Shown here in pieces: positions 8,409 to 15,669 of a DNA stretch of 36,342 nt; within the stretch, counting starts at the first letter, position 1; each line of letters starts with the position of its first letter. The notes below the pieces were generated by a model that worked only from the letters and a program-made list of their open reading frames with translations, searched no databases and had not been told where the DNA came from. Origin of the DNA: Acidiferrobacterales bacterium (GTDB lineage: Bacteria; Pseudomonadota; Gammaproteobacteria; Acidiferrobacterales; Sulfurifustaceae); assembly GCA_919902925.1 (NCBI GenBank), contig CAKKRZ010000186.1, positions 1 through 36,342 of the forward strand, in the 5' to 3' direction. The position numbers were made by a program, and so were the translations under genes.

Positions 8409-8612
8409 TTACTTTCCTCCTCGATAGGAACGGTTGCGGATACTGCCGCGGCTTGACGAAAAACGCGAGCGGGGTCCAGACGCGTTCGCGTCGCGGCTCT
8501 CGGCCGTCAACTCTTCGCGTTGTTCCTCGGTGCCCGGTGCCCAGCCGCGTAAACCGGTCCAGGCGAAGGTCGCCAGCAGCAGCACACCGAAGATCTGATA
8601 GATTCTGAGCAT
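8409..8612 (-). CDS. Small single-helix membrane protein, DUF4178/DUF350 operon
   Basis: A 67-residue protein whose ATG overlaps the stop of the DUF4178 gene (TGATG). One hydrophobic helix (IYQIFGVLLLATFAWTGL, about residues 4-21) is followed by a highly polar tail rich in Arg and Ser (SRFSSSRGSIRNRSYRGG), probably cytoplasmic or membrane-surface bound. Tight spacing on both sides (one-base overlap upstream, one-base gap downstream) makes it a real operon member. It may correspond in position to the DUF4247-type small membrane protein of related clusters, but no sequence relationship is claimed. Confidence 0.8.
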   Translation of the reverse strand: MLRIYQIFGVLLLATFAWTGLRGWAPGTEEQREELTAESRDANASGPRSRFSSSRGSIRNRSYRGGK

Positions 8613-9967
8613 CAGCTGATTTTCTGGCGACGCAGCCAATACAGCACCGGCAGCACGGCGAACGCGATCAGTATATAGAGAAGATAGCTGCCACGCGGAA
8701 CGTCGCGGTGCATGACCAACTGGTAGCGGATATCTGGCACGTCGGCATAGGTCATGACCTCCAGCACATAGTTCCCGGCCGGGATGCTGGAGAAATAGAA
8801 TTCCGGCCTGGGCGTGCCCTCGCTCCACGCCTCCCCGCCGTCGTAACCGTGCCAATGGCCGGTGTCTTCATAGATATGGAAGACCTTGCCGCTGGTCTTG
8901 TTCACCAGCGCCAGCTCAAAACCCATCCACTGGTTGCTGAGGCTGGTCAGCGCCTGCACCTGGACGTTGGAACGCCTTCCGGTCAGTTCGAAAGGCTCGC
9001 TGATCCAGGACGACTGGGTGGTGGCGCCGGTGGTGCGCTGGCCGCTGTCATACACCTTCTTGTTCTGGGAGGCCGCCATGAGCAACAACTGCAGAACGAT
9101 AGCGGCGGCCGCGAAGATCAACGACCAGCGCACAATCTGGCTGCCCGAGGTCGGTTTGTTCAAAAGTAGTGAAGGCGCAACCGGGCCTAACCTTGAGGAA
9201 GGACGAACGAGCGAAGCGAGTAGGGCTACCGTTTCGGCCCGCGCCCCTCGCCTCGATCCCATCGGCGAAGGCGCAGCCGGTGCTGGCGCTGAAGCGCCCG
9301 ACAAGCCGAGAAATCCGGACAGACGCGCGCCGAATCCGGCCGGCGCGGTCAGCTTCCGTCCCGTCGGGGCGCCGATCTCGTCCGCCCGGATCGGGTAGGA
9401 CAGATACCAAGACAACGGCTGACCCTGCGCGGACATTTCGGCCGTAAGGCCGTACTCTTTCCCCTCGTAGCAATCAAACCTCGTTTTGTCGCCGACCTTG
9501 ACCGGCTCCTCGAACTCACCGACGGCGGCAATCACGTCCAACCGGTAAGTGTCATCGAACGTGAATGTCTGTTTGAACAACTCGGCGCTCTGGTCGGTCT
9601 TTTTCACCAGGCGCTCACCGTTGGGCAAATAACGGTTGAGCGTCCATTCACCCCCGGCCTCCTCCAGGCCGACAATTTCGTCACCGCGGCCGATGAGATC
9701 GTAATCGGTGGAGAGATTGCCCTCGCCGTCCCGGTACTGGACGATGCCGCCGATCGTGTAGCGGCGACCCTGGACGGTGATGGTGTCGTGCACGGCAAGC
9801 GCGGCGTCGGTCGGGGCAACTATGGTATCGGCAGAGAGCCGCGTGAGTTTGTCGCCGGTGTGGCGGCTGGAGCGCTGGCAGTGGGGACAGATCAGAAAAC
9901 CGCTGTCCGCGGAGTGCAGATTCAGGCTGCGCTGGCAGTGGGGGCAGGCAAGCGACCGTCCGGCCAT
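8612..9967 (-). CDS. DUF4178 protein with zinc ribbon and membrane anchors
   Basis: A 451-residue protein, first gene of the aminopropyltransferase operon. It starts with a zinc-ribbon-like pair of CPHC motifs (residues 8-11 and 27-30). A DUF4178 domain follows (about 40-190: GRRYTIGGIVQYRDGEG, then a second repeat around 115-190). After a low-complexity linker come a transmembrane helix (about 275-295), a periplasmic beta-rich domain (about 300-420) and a second helix at the C-terminus (YLLYILIAFAVLPVLYWL). The linker (residues 233-242 and flanks) contains repeat copy A. DUF4178 proteins travel with DUF350 and SpeE-like genes; their activity is not known. Confidence 0.85.
   Translation of the reverse strand: MAGRSLACPHCQRSLNLHSADSGFLICPHCQRSSRHTGDKLTRLSADTIVAPTDAALAVHDTITVQGRRYTIGGIVQYRDGEGNLSTDYDLIGRGDEIVGLEEAGGEWTLNRYLPNGERLVKKTDQSAELFKQTFTFDDTYRLDVIAAVGEFEEPVKVGDKTRFDCYEGKEYGLTAEMSAQGQPLSWYLSYPIRADEIGAPTGRKLTAPAGFGARLSGFLGLSGASAPAPAAPSPMGSRRGARAETVALLASLVRPSSRLGPVAPSLLLNKPTSGSQIVRWSLIFAAAAIVLQLLLMAASQNKKVYDSGQRTTGATTQSSWISEPFELTGRRSNVQVQALTSLSNQWMGFELALVNKTSGKVFHIYEDTGHWHGYDGGEAWSEGTPRPEFYFSSIPAGNYVLEVMTYADVPDIRYQLVMHRDVPRGSYLLYILIAFAVLPVLYWLRRQKIS
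9243..9270 (-). repeat. Dispersed palindromic repeat, copy A (partial)
   Basis: On the minus strand this reads CTTCGCCGATGGGATCGAGG and on into CGAGGGGC, matching the left half of the repeat family (copies B-F). The right half, with its GCCAGGGATGGC hairpin, is replaced by unrelated sequence containing an ACTCGCTTCGCTCGT-type palindrome. It lies in the linker of the DUF4178 protein, in frame, as PMGSRRGARA. Confidence 0.7.
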
Positions 9968-10066
9968 GGCAGTTCAATCGCTCCCTATCGTTCTCGACTG
10001 GATGACCAACGACATTCTCCGGCCGCTCCTGCGGGTCAACGCTGGAGGACTCTAGCACAGCCCTCC

Positions 10067-10086
10067 CGCGGCGGTCATCCGCCGCG
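10067..10086. terminator. GC-rich hairpin after the DUF4139 gene
   Basis: CGCGGCGG-TCAT-CCGCCGCG is an 8-bp perfect stem with a 4-base loop, 6 bp beyond the stop of the minus-strand DUF4139 gene. It has no T run, so intrinsic termination is only possible. The rest of the gap 9968-10092 shows nothing else clear. Confidence 0.4.
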
Positions 10087-10092
10087 CGCGGT

Positions 10093-11655
10093 TCAAAAGC
10101 GCAACAACACGCGCCAGGTCAGACGGGCCTCGCCCCCGGCCGGGACCGTGACTGCCCACTGGGCTGTACCGGCGGCGACCTTCTCGTGGCGGTGGCTGGA
10201 GGCCAGCATCTGCCAGTCGCCCGGCACCGGTTCGCGTACCGTAACGGTCACCGGTTCGTTCTTGGCGTTCGTGAGCACGATCTCATAGGCGCTTTCGTAG
10301 GCGTAGCTGTGCGGTGAAGTGGCCGGGCGGCGCTGGAAATCGGTCTGCTTCTTGCTGGCGGTGACATCGAAGGCATCGCCGAGCTTGAGCCGTACGGTCT
10401 CATTCTTCGGCGTATGGTCGATACGGTCCTCGCCGATGAACTGGGCGTTGCCGGCACGGTCCTTCTTGTACACGCGCACCACGCCCTTCGGCAGCGGCAT
10501 GCCGAGACCGGCGACTTCGCCGATTGGATCGAGGCGAGGGCCGCGCGCCAGGGATGGCGCGCCTGCGGCTTCCCGGTTGTCAAAGTGCACAAACACGCTG
10601 ACCTTCATCTTCTGACCGAGATCACCGTAGCTCGACCGGTAATAATAATCATTGCCGGAAAGCAGAAATTCCTTCTTGACCGGGATGACCGGGGCTGACA
10701 GCAGTGCCACCTGCTTGGTCTGGTTATCGGAAATGGTCGTCAACCGGTTGAGTGTGTACAGGTGGTACTCGAACAGCGATTCCTGCGCCATGGTGGCCGG
10801 CGCCGATGCATCCGCCATCTTCGTGCGTCGTAGCGCGCCGACGGCGCGGAATTCCTCCTTGACCTGGTTCACGTCGCCGGCCACCAGCTGCAGACGTGCA
10901 TTGCGGTAGCCGGTGCCACTGCGATTGGTGAGCGTGACCCAGCCATGAAGCTGCAAGGCATTGTCCTTGTCATTCAGTTCGGCGACGTAATCCGCCTTCC
11001 AGGACAGCCCGCCAGTCAGGTAGGACAGCTCCACCTGCTGCTCGCCCGCACGCCGATTCTCCAGCTGCACCACCAGGGTCGGCCGGTCGCGCAGGTTGTC
11101 CGGCACGCGATCGAAAATGATGCGGCCATGCAGACCGGTCTCGATGCGGTCGCCGATACGCAACACCACGCCATCGGCCGCGCTCAGGACTTCCGCCTGT
11201 TCAATGGTCTCAACGCCGGTCGCCGGGTGGACGCGGGCAATGCGCACCTTTCGCCCGACGAATTTCTCCAGCAGCTTGGCCGGCGTGAGGAGATCGAAAT
11301 CGAAATTTTGTTCAAGCAGTCGAAAAGCTCCAGGGTCCGACAGGCTGCGCAACTGGGCGGTCTCGGGCCGGATGCGCGCGCTGACCTCGCGCATGGCGAT
11401 GTGATTGAGACCGGCATCGAGGCTCAGGCGACGCGTGTCCTTCACCAGCGCCAGGTTTTCGTTGTAGATGGTCACGGCCACCGCCTCCTGATCGTCAACG
11501 GTTGAACGGCGTTCCGTGGTCATTGCCGATGCCGGCAACATGATGGCGGTCAACGTGGCCAACACGGCCGCGCGGCACGTCGCCGATTGGATCGAGGCGA
11601 GGGCCGCGCGCCAGGGATGGCGCGCCTGCGGCTTCGGGTTGCGAAAAAAGTTCAT
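10093..11655 (-). CDS. DUF4139 domain secreted protein carrying two repeat insertions
   Basis: A 520-residue exported protein. The signal-peptide core CRAAVLATLTAIMLPASA lies at about residues 28-45, unusually far from the N-terminus because repeat copy C codes for residues 7-25. The mature part starts with VAVTIYNENLALVKDTR, a typical opening of the DUF4139 family, and continues with beta-rich regions ending in EARLTWRVLLRF. At about residues 362-380 repeat copy B inserts about 18 residues (APSLARGPRLDPIGEVAG) into the family segment that should read NREAAG-LGMPLPKGVVRVYK. DUF4139 function is unknown. GAGG before the ATG serves as ribosome binding site. The gene is divergent from the ArsR-rhodanese gene. 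Confidence 0.88.
   Translation of the reverse strand: MNFFRNPKPQARHPWRAALASIQSATCRAAVLATLTAIMLPASAMTTERRSTVDDQEAVAVTIYNENLALVKDTRRLSLDAGLNHIAMREVSARIRPETAQLRSLSDPGAFRLLEQNFDFDLLTPAKLLEKFVGRKVRIARVHPATGVETIEQAEVLSAADGVVLRIGDRIETGLHGRIIFDRVPDNLRDRPTLVVQLENRRAGEQQVELSYLTGGLSWKADYVAELNDKDNALQLHGWVTLTNRSGTGYRNARLQLVAGDVNQVKEEFRAVGALRRTKMADASAPATMAQESLFEYHLYTLNRLTTISDNQTKQVALLSAPVIPVKKEFLLSGNDYYYRSSYGDLGQKMKVSVFVHFDNREAAGAPSLARGPRLDPIGEVAGLGMPLPKGVVRVYKKDRAGNAQFIGEDRIDHTPKNETVRLKLGDAFDVTASKKQTDFQRRPATSPHSYAYESAYEIVLTNAKNEPVTVTVREPVPGDWQMLASSHRHEKVAAGTAQWAVTVPAGGEARLTWRVLLRF
10517..10572 (+). repeat. Dispersed palindromic repeat, copy B
   Basis: A 56-bp element identical to copy C (11580-11635). 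It contains an imperfect hairpin (CGCC-GAT...ATC-GA-GGCG) followed by a perfect one, GCGCGCCAGGGATGGCGCGC (8-bp stem, GGGA loop). In the DUF4139 gene it is read as EAAGAPSLARGPRLDPIGE and interrupts a conserved family segment by 18 codons. Confidence 0.9.
11580..11635 (+). repeat. Dispersed palindromic repeat, copy C
   Basis: 56 bases identical to copy B, same orientation, same gene, but read in a different frame: KPQARHPWRAALASIQSA. It sits in the n-region of the signal peptide of the DUF4139 protein and adds about 19 residues there. Confidence 0.9.
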
Positions 11656-11743
11656 GGTTTCAGCCTCTGGGGTTGGTCGTGGAGACTGAAACGCCGACGG
11701 CCCGACAGCGGGGTTAACTCCCTGACCCGGGCATCCGGGGAAT

Positions 11744-11773
11744 TTGACAACGCCGGGTCGCTATGTTTCTATT
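11744..11773 (+). promoter_or_regulatory. Promoter of the ArsR-rhodanese gene
   Basis: A perfect -35 TTGACA (11744-11749), an 18-bp spacer and TCTATT (11768-11773) as -10. The start of transcription would fall near 11780, within the palindromic operator, leaving a leader of only 10-20 bases. The -10 is weak, so the exact box is uncertain. Confidence 0.55.
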
Positions 11774-11774
11774 G

Positions 11775-11792
11775 TTCTAACGATTGTTAGAA
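11775..11792. promoter_or_regulatory. Operator palindrome at the ArsR-rhodanese start
   Basis: TTCTAAC-GATT-GTTAGAA is a perfect inverted repeat with 7-bp arms, placed over the predicted transcription start and just before the coding region. ArsR-family repressors bind such AT-rich palindromes, so it is the likely autoregulatory site of the gene that follows. Confidence 0.65.
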
Positions 11793-11800
11793 TGTCCCCC

Positions 11801-12466
11801 ATGGACAACCGCAAACTGAAGAATCTGCTCTACGAACAGGTGGCCCGCATCGGCAAGGCCGTTTCGAGCCCGATACGGCTGGAGCTGCTGGAAATCCTGT
11901 GCCAGGGCGACAAGAGCGTCGAGCAACTGGCCAGAGCCACCGACATCAGCGTCAAGCTCGCCAGCGCTCATCTGAAGGCACTCAAGGCCGCGCGGCTGGT
12001 CGAGTCACAGCGCCACGGCAAGCACATCCATTATCGGCTGGCCGACCCACAGGTTGCCGACCTGTGGGTGGCGCTGCGCGATTCGGCGGAGGCGCGTCTG
12101 ACGTCGCTGCAAGCGGCGATGAAAGACCTGGTGGCACATCCGGACGAGCTGGCCCCGGTCAGCGGGAAAGCACTGTTGGCACAGGCCAGACGCGGCGAAA
12201 TCGTCGTGATCGATGTCCGCCCCGAATCCGAATACCGGACCGCACACCTGCCGCACGCACGCTCCATCCCGCTCACCGAACTCAGGGCCCGGCTCGGTGA
12301 TTTGCCGAAAGGCAAGCCGGTGGTGGCCTACTGCCGTGGGCCGTTCTGCCTCATGGCCAAGGAGGCGGTGGCGCTCCTCAATAAGAAAGGTTTCAAGGCG
12401 ACGCGATTCGAACTGGGCGTGGCCGAGTGGCGTGCGAGTGGTTTGCCGCTTGCCAGCGACGCCTGA
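11801..12466 (+). CDS. ArsR-family regulator fused to a rhodanese domain
   Basis: A 221-residue protein. Residues 1-95 form a winged helix-turn-helix of the ArsR family (IGKAVSSPIRLELLEILCQGDKSVEQLA, then the recognition helix around SVKLASAHLKALKAARLVE). Residues about 115-215 are a rhodanese domain (VVIDVRPESEYRTAHLPHARSIP) with the persulfide-forming cysteine in AYCRGPFC. Such fusions are thought to sense sulfane sulfur or persulfide rather than arsenic, and no ars gene is nearby. ATG 11801 is chosen; ATG 11792 in the same frame overlaps the operator, and neither has a clear ribosome binding site. It leads the sulfur cluster that extends to 17168. Confidence 0.9.
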   Translation: MDNRKLKNLLYEQVARIGKAVSSPIRLELLEILCQGDKSVEQLARATDISVKLASAHLKALKAARLVESQRHGKHIHYRLADPQVADLWVALRDSAEARLTSLQAAMKDLVAHPDELAPVSGKALLAQARRGEIVVIDVRPESEYRTAHLPHARSIPLTELRARLGDLPKGKPVVAYCRGPFCLMAKEAVALLNKKGFKATRFELGVAEWRASGLPLASDA

Positions 12467-12501
12467 GTATTTTTTCAACGATTCAACACGGAGACAACAA
12501 C

Positions 12502-13272
12502 ATGTTCTTCAGACAACTGGCAGCCAAAGAATCAACACTCTCTTATTTCCTCGGCTGTGGCAGCCTGGGCAAGGGGGTGGCGGTGGATGTAGTCGCCGGT
12601 GACGAGCCGTGGTTCATCGACCAGGCCAAAGAGGCCAAGGTCACGATCACGCATGTCATCGACACCCACGTACACGCCGATCACTACTCCGGTGGGCGCA
12701 AGCTCGCGCAGATGTCAGGCGCGCATTATTGTCTGCATGAAAGCGACGCCGAGGTGGTGAAGTTCCCGTTTCATCCGCTGCATGACAATGACGTAATCGA
12801 GGTCGGTAACGTCATCATCAAGGTGCTGCATACCCCGGGCCACACCATGGACAGTGTCTGCCTGCTGGTGACTGACAAGCGCCGCGGCGAACAGCCGTGG
12901 TTCGTGATCACCGGCGACACGCTGTTTGTCGGCGCCATCGGTCGCCCTGATCTCGCCGGGCGCGAGAAGGCGATGGCGGCCATGCTGTTTGACAGCATCC
13001 ATGCCAAGCTGTTGTCGCTTCCCGACGAAACCGAAATCTTTCCCGGCCACCAGGCCGGCAGCGTGTGCGGCGTCGGCCTGTCCGGCAAGCCGTCATCCAC
13101 CATCGGCTTCGAGAAGCGCTTCAATCTCGGGTTCAAGGTCACCAGCAAGGATGAGTTCGTGAAGCTGATCACGAGCGAGATCCCGCCGCGCCCGGTCGAG
13201 ATGGACCGGATGGTGGCGGCCAACATCGCCGATGGGACCGAGGCGAGGGGCGCAGGCCAGGGGATGGCCTGA
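12502..13272 (+). CDS. MBL-fold persulfide dioxygenase-like enzyme
   Basis: A 256-residue metallo-beta-lactamase-fold protein close to persulfide dioxygenase (ETHE1-like) and related hydrolases. Metal ligands are visible: HVHADH (about residues 57-62), HTPGHTMDS, TGDTLFVG (bridging Asp) and FPGHQAGS. ETHE1-type enzymes oxidise glutathione persulfide to sulfite using one iron. That substrate fits the neighbouring rhodanese, DsrE and SQR-like genes but is inferred. GGAG precedes the ATG. The last 15 residues (ADGTEARGAGQGMA) and the stop codon come from repeat copy D, so the natural C-terminus has been replaced or extended. Confidence 0.88.
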   Translation: MFFRQLAAKESTLSYFLGCGSLGKGVAVDVVAGDEPWFIDQAKEAKVTITHVIDTHVHADHYSGGRKLAQMSGAHYCLHESDAEVVKFPFHPLHDNDVIEVGNVIIKVLHTPGHTMDSVCLLVTDKRRGEQPWFVITGDTLFVGAIGRPDLAGREKAMAAMLFDSIHAKLLSLPDETEIFPGHQAGSVCGVGLSGKPSSTIGFEKRFNLGFKVTSKDEFVKLITSEIPPRPVEMDRMVAANIADGTEARGAGQGMA

Positions 13273-13282
13273 TAGCGCCTTC
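13226..13282 (+). repeat. Dispersed palindromic repeat, copy D
   Basis: Begins TCGCCGATGGGACCGAGG and continues through GCCAGGGGATGGC to a GCGCCTTCGCGG end. It matches the family in both halves. It covers the last 15 codons of the MBL gene and provides its TGA stop, then runs into the gap before the MFS gene. Confidence 0.8.
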
Positions 13283-13301
13283 GCGGCCTGATCTGACCAA
13301 A

Positions 13302-14630
13302 ATGAAAACCGCCATGCACACCACGCACCACGATCATGAGGCGTTCGCCGGTTACCGCCACGGCATCCGCGATAATCTCGCGCAATTCCTGCATCAGTTA
13401 GTGCAGGTGTTTCTCGTCGGCCTGACGCTCGGCATGATGCGCACCGTGGTGCCGGCGCTGGCCGAAACCGAGTTCGGCGTGCCCAAGGGCTCGTTCCTGC
13501 TGCTCATGGCGTTTGTCGTGGCCTTCGGTTTCGTTAAGGGCACGCTCAACTTTGTCGCCGGTCGTTTGTCCGAGCGGCTCGGGCGCAAGACCGTGTTGTT
13601 GCTCGGCTGGGCCTCCGCGATACCGATCCCGTTCATGATTCTGTACGCGCCCAGCTGGGGCTGGATCGTGGCGGCGACGGTGCTGCTCGGCATGAATCAG
13701 GGCTTCACCTGGTCGATGACTCAGACCGCCAAGCTCGATATCACCCGCGCCGATCAACGCGGGCTGACCATGGGGCTCAACGAGTTCTCCGGTTACGTCG
13801 GGGTCGCGATCGCGGGCATCATCACCGGCTATCTCGCCACCGCTATGGGTCCGCGCATGGGGCTGTTCGTGTTCGGCGTGGTGGTAATCGTGACCGCGCT
13901 GGTACTGACGGCGTTGTGGGTAAAAGAAACGCTCGCCTGGGCGCATGCCGAAGGCGCGCGCCACGCCGCCGGCAAGGCCACGGGCCCGAAACCGCGCTTT
14001 CCAGAAAACATCTCCGAGCGCCCAACCACCTGGGAGGTGTTCACGCTGATGAGCTGGCGCGACAAGCGCATGTTCGCGCTGGCGCAGGCGGGGCTAGTCG
14101 AGAAATTCGTCGATGCCCTCATCTGGGTGGTGTACCCGGTGTTTCTCTACGAACGCGGGTTGAGCCTCGCCAACATCGGCTGGGTGGTGGGCGTGTACGG
14201 CTTCGTGTGGGGCGGCTCACAGTTCTTTACCGGCAGGCTCTCCGATCACATCGGGCGTCAACGACCGATCGTGTGGGGCATGTGGCTGTGCGGCGCGGGG
14301 GTGGCGATGATGCTGCTCATGGATACCACGTGGTGGTGGGTGCTGTCGGCCGCGGTCACCGGCTTCGGCATGGCGCTGCTCTACCCGAATCTCTCGGCCG
14401 CGGTCGCCGATATCGCCCATCCCAACTGGCGTGGCTCGGCGATCGGCATCTACCGTTTCTGGCGCGATCTCGGCTACGGCATCGGCGCGTTGTTGCTGGG
14501 ACTCGTGGCGCACCTCAGCGGCCAGCTCGAATCGGGGCTGTGGTTCGTGGCGATTGCCATGGCGCTGTCCGGGCTGGTGGTACAAATTTGGGGCGAGGAA
14601 ACGCACCCGCGGCTCAACCCGGCCAATTGA
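13302..14630 (+). CDS. MFS transporter
   Basis: A 442-residue major facilitator with about twelve hydrophobic helices and the hallmark loop 2-3 motif GRLSERLGRKTVLL (residues about 85-98), repeated in the second half as GRLSDHIGRQRPIV. The N-terminus is His-rich (HTTHHDHEAF), which might bind metal, but this is only suggestive. It lies 29 bp after the MBL gene in the same direction and precedes the SHOCT gene. The substrate is unknown; a sulfur anion or metal is possible from the neighbours. Confidence 0.9.
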   Translation: MKTAMHTTHHDHEAFAGYRHGIRDNLAQFLHQLVQVFLVGLTLGMMRTVVPALAETEFGVPKGSFLLLMAFVVAFGFVKGTLNFVAGRLSERLGRKTVLLLGWASAIPIPFMILYAPSWGWIVAATVLLGMNQGFTWSMTQTAKLDITRADQRGLTMGLNEFSGYVGVAIAGIITGYLATAMGPRMGLFVFGVVVIVTALVLTALWVKETLAWAHAEGARHAAGKATGPKPRFPENISERPTTWEVFTLMSWRDKRMFALAQAGLVEKFVDALIWVVYPVFLYERGLSLANIGWVVGVYGFVWGGSQFFTGRLSDHIGRQRPIVWGMWLCGAGVAMMLLMDTTWWWVLSAAVTGFGMALLYPNLSAAVADIAHPNWRGSAIGIYRFWRDLGYGIGALLLGLVAHLSGQLESGLWFVAIAMALSGLVVQIWGEETHPRLNPAN

Positions 14631-14693
14631 TTGCCCTGGGTCAAGGTGGTCTCGCAGGATACCGTGCAAATTTGACAAGAAGGTTGAGCGATA

Positions 14694-14921
14694 ATGGGCG
14701 ACATGGGCAGTTTTGGATGGTTCGGGCCGGGCCTTGGATGGTTGTTCATGATCCTGGTGTGGGTGCTCGTGATTGCCGGCATCGCGGCGCTGATCAAGTG
14801 GCTGACCTTGTCCTCGAAATCGCGCGGCGAAACCCCGCTCGACATTCTCAAGGCGCGCTATGCGCGCGGGGAAATCGGCAAGAAGGAGCACGAACGGATG
14901 CGGCACGAGTTGCAGGAGTAG
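14694..14921 (+). CDS. SHOCT-domain small membrane protein
   Basis: A 75-residue protein. One transmembrane helix (WLFMILVWVLVIAGIAALIKW, about 16-36) is followed by a C-terminal SHOCT motif (PLDILKARYARGEIGKKEHERMRHEL, about 48-74), a short helical hairpin found at the ends of many membrane-associated proteins. The N-terminal segment is Gly/Trp-rich. It lies 63 bp after the MFS gene in the sulfur cluster. No enzymatic role is expected; SHOCT proteins often occur with metal or redox transport genes. Confidence 0.88.
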   Translation: MGDMGSFGWFGPGLGWLFMILVWVLVIAGIAALIKWLTLSSKSRGETPLDILKARYARGEIGKKEHERMRHELQE

Positions 14922-14978
14922 GGCTTCCGCACCCGGGGAATGTACAGGAAGTGACACCAACACGGCAGGAGGATCATT

Positions 14979-15206
14979 ATGGACATCGCAGACATTATGT
15001 TTCACGTACCCGCCGATCTTTCGGCCAAGGACCGCGCCAGCATCGAGCGCGACATTCAGGGATGCGACGGGGTGGTCTCGGTGCACTTCAGCGCCACGCA
15101 GCCGCACATGCTGGAGGTCGCCTACGACCCACGGGTGATCGATTCCGAGACCCTGCGGCGTCACGTGAGCGAGCGCGGCCTGGAAGTCAGCAAGGTCGGC
15201 CTGTAG
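14979..15206 (+). CDS. Heavy-metal-associated (HMA)-fold protein lacking CxxC
   Basis: A 75-residue protein preceded by a strong AGGAGG site. It follows the HMA ferredoxin-like pattern: a first strand (IMFHVPADL), a helix (AKDRASIERDIQGCDGVV), a strand (SVHFSATQPHMLEVAYDPRVI), then a helix and a final strand (SETLRRHVSERGLEVSKVGL). The copper-binding CxxC loop of CopZ-like proteins is absent; only Cys29 remains. It therefore may not be a classical metal chaperone. It precedes the DsrE and SQR-like genes. Confidence 0.75.
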   Translation: MDIADIMFHVPADLSAKDRASIERDIQGCDGVVSVHFSATQPHMLEVAYDPRVIDSETLRRHVSERGLEVSKVGL

Positions 15207-15303
15207 CCCTGTTGCCCTCACGCCGGGACGCGCGCGGTTTTAACGCAGCTGCCCACCGGGCGGCGGGATGGTGAGTAATGTCCAGTCGTCAGGAGATTTC
15301 GCC

Positions 15304-15660
15304 ATGAAATATCTTTTTGTGCTGAACGATCCGCCTTACGGTACGGAACGTGCCTACAACGGCTTGCGCCTGGCACGCGAACTGCTGAAGGACGCGAGCC
15401 AGGGCAATTCCGTGCGTGTATTCCTGGTCGCCGATGCCGTGGCCTGCGCCAAGAGCGGCCAGAAGGTACCGCAGGGTTATTATCACATCGAGTCGTTCCT
15501 GAAGATGATCGCGCGCGCCGGCGGCGAGATTGGTGTGTGCAGCACCTGCATGGACGCGCGCGGCATCGGCGACGCCGAGCTGGTGGACGGCACACGCCGC
15601 GGCACACTCGCCGAGTGGGCGGAGTGGACCTGCTGGGCCGACAAGATTCTGGTTTTCTGA
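15304..15660 (+). CDS. DsrE/DsrF-like sulfur-transfer protein
   Basis: A 118-residue DsrE-family protein starting at the ATG preceded by AGGAG. It opens KYLFVLNDPPYGTERAYNGLRLA and contains VRVFLVADAVACAKSGQ plus GVCSTCMDARG. These cysteines (in DAVACAK and CSTC) resemble the sulfur-carrying cysteines of DsrE/TusD-type proteins. Family members relay persulfide sulfur between partners in the cytoplasm. It is followed nine bases later by the SQR-like flavoprotein, suggesting co-translation and joint function. Confidence 0.9.
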   Translation: MKYLFVLNDPPYGTERAYNGLRLARELLKDASQGNSVRVFLVADAVACAKSGQKVPQGYYHIESFLKMIARAGGEIGVCSTCMDARGIGDAELVDGTRRGTLAEWAEWTCWADKILVF

Positions 15661-15669
15661 GGAGAAGTC

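Noticed and set aside
11801-12466. An arsenic-resistance regulator
   Set aside because: The ArsR-type domain is fused to a rhodanese and no ars gene is present; the neighbours are sulfur genes.
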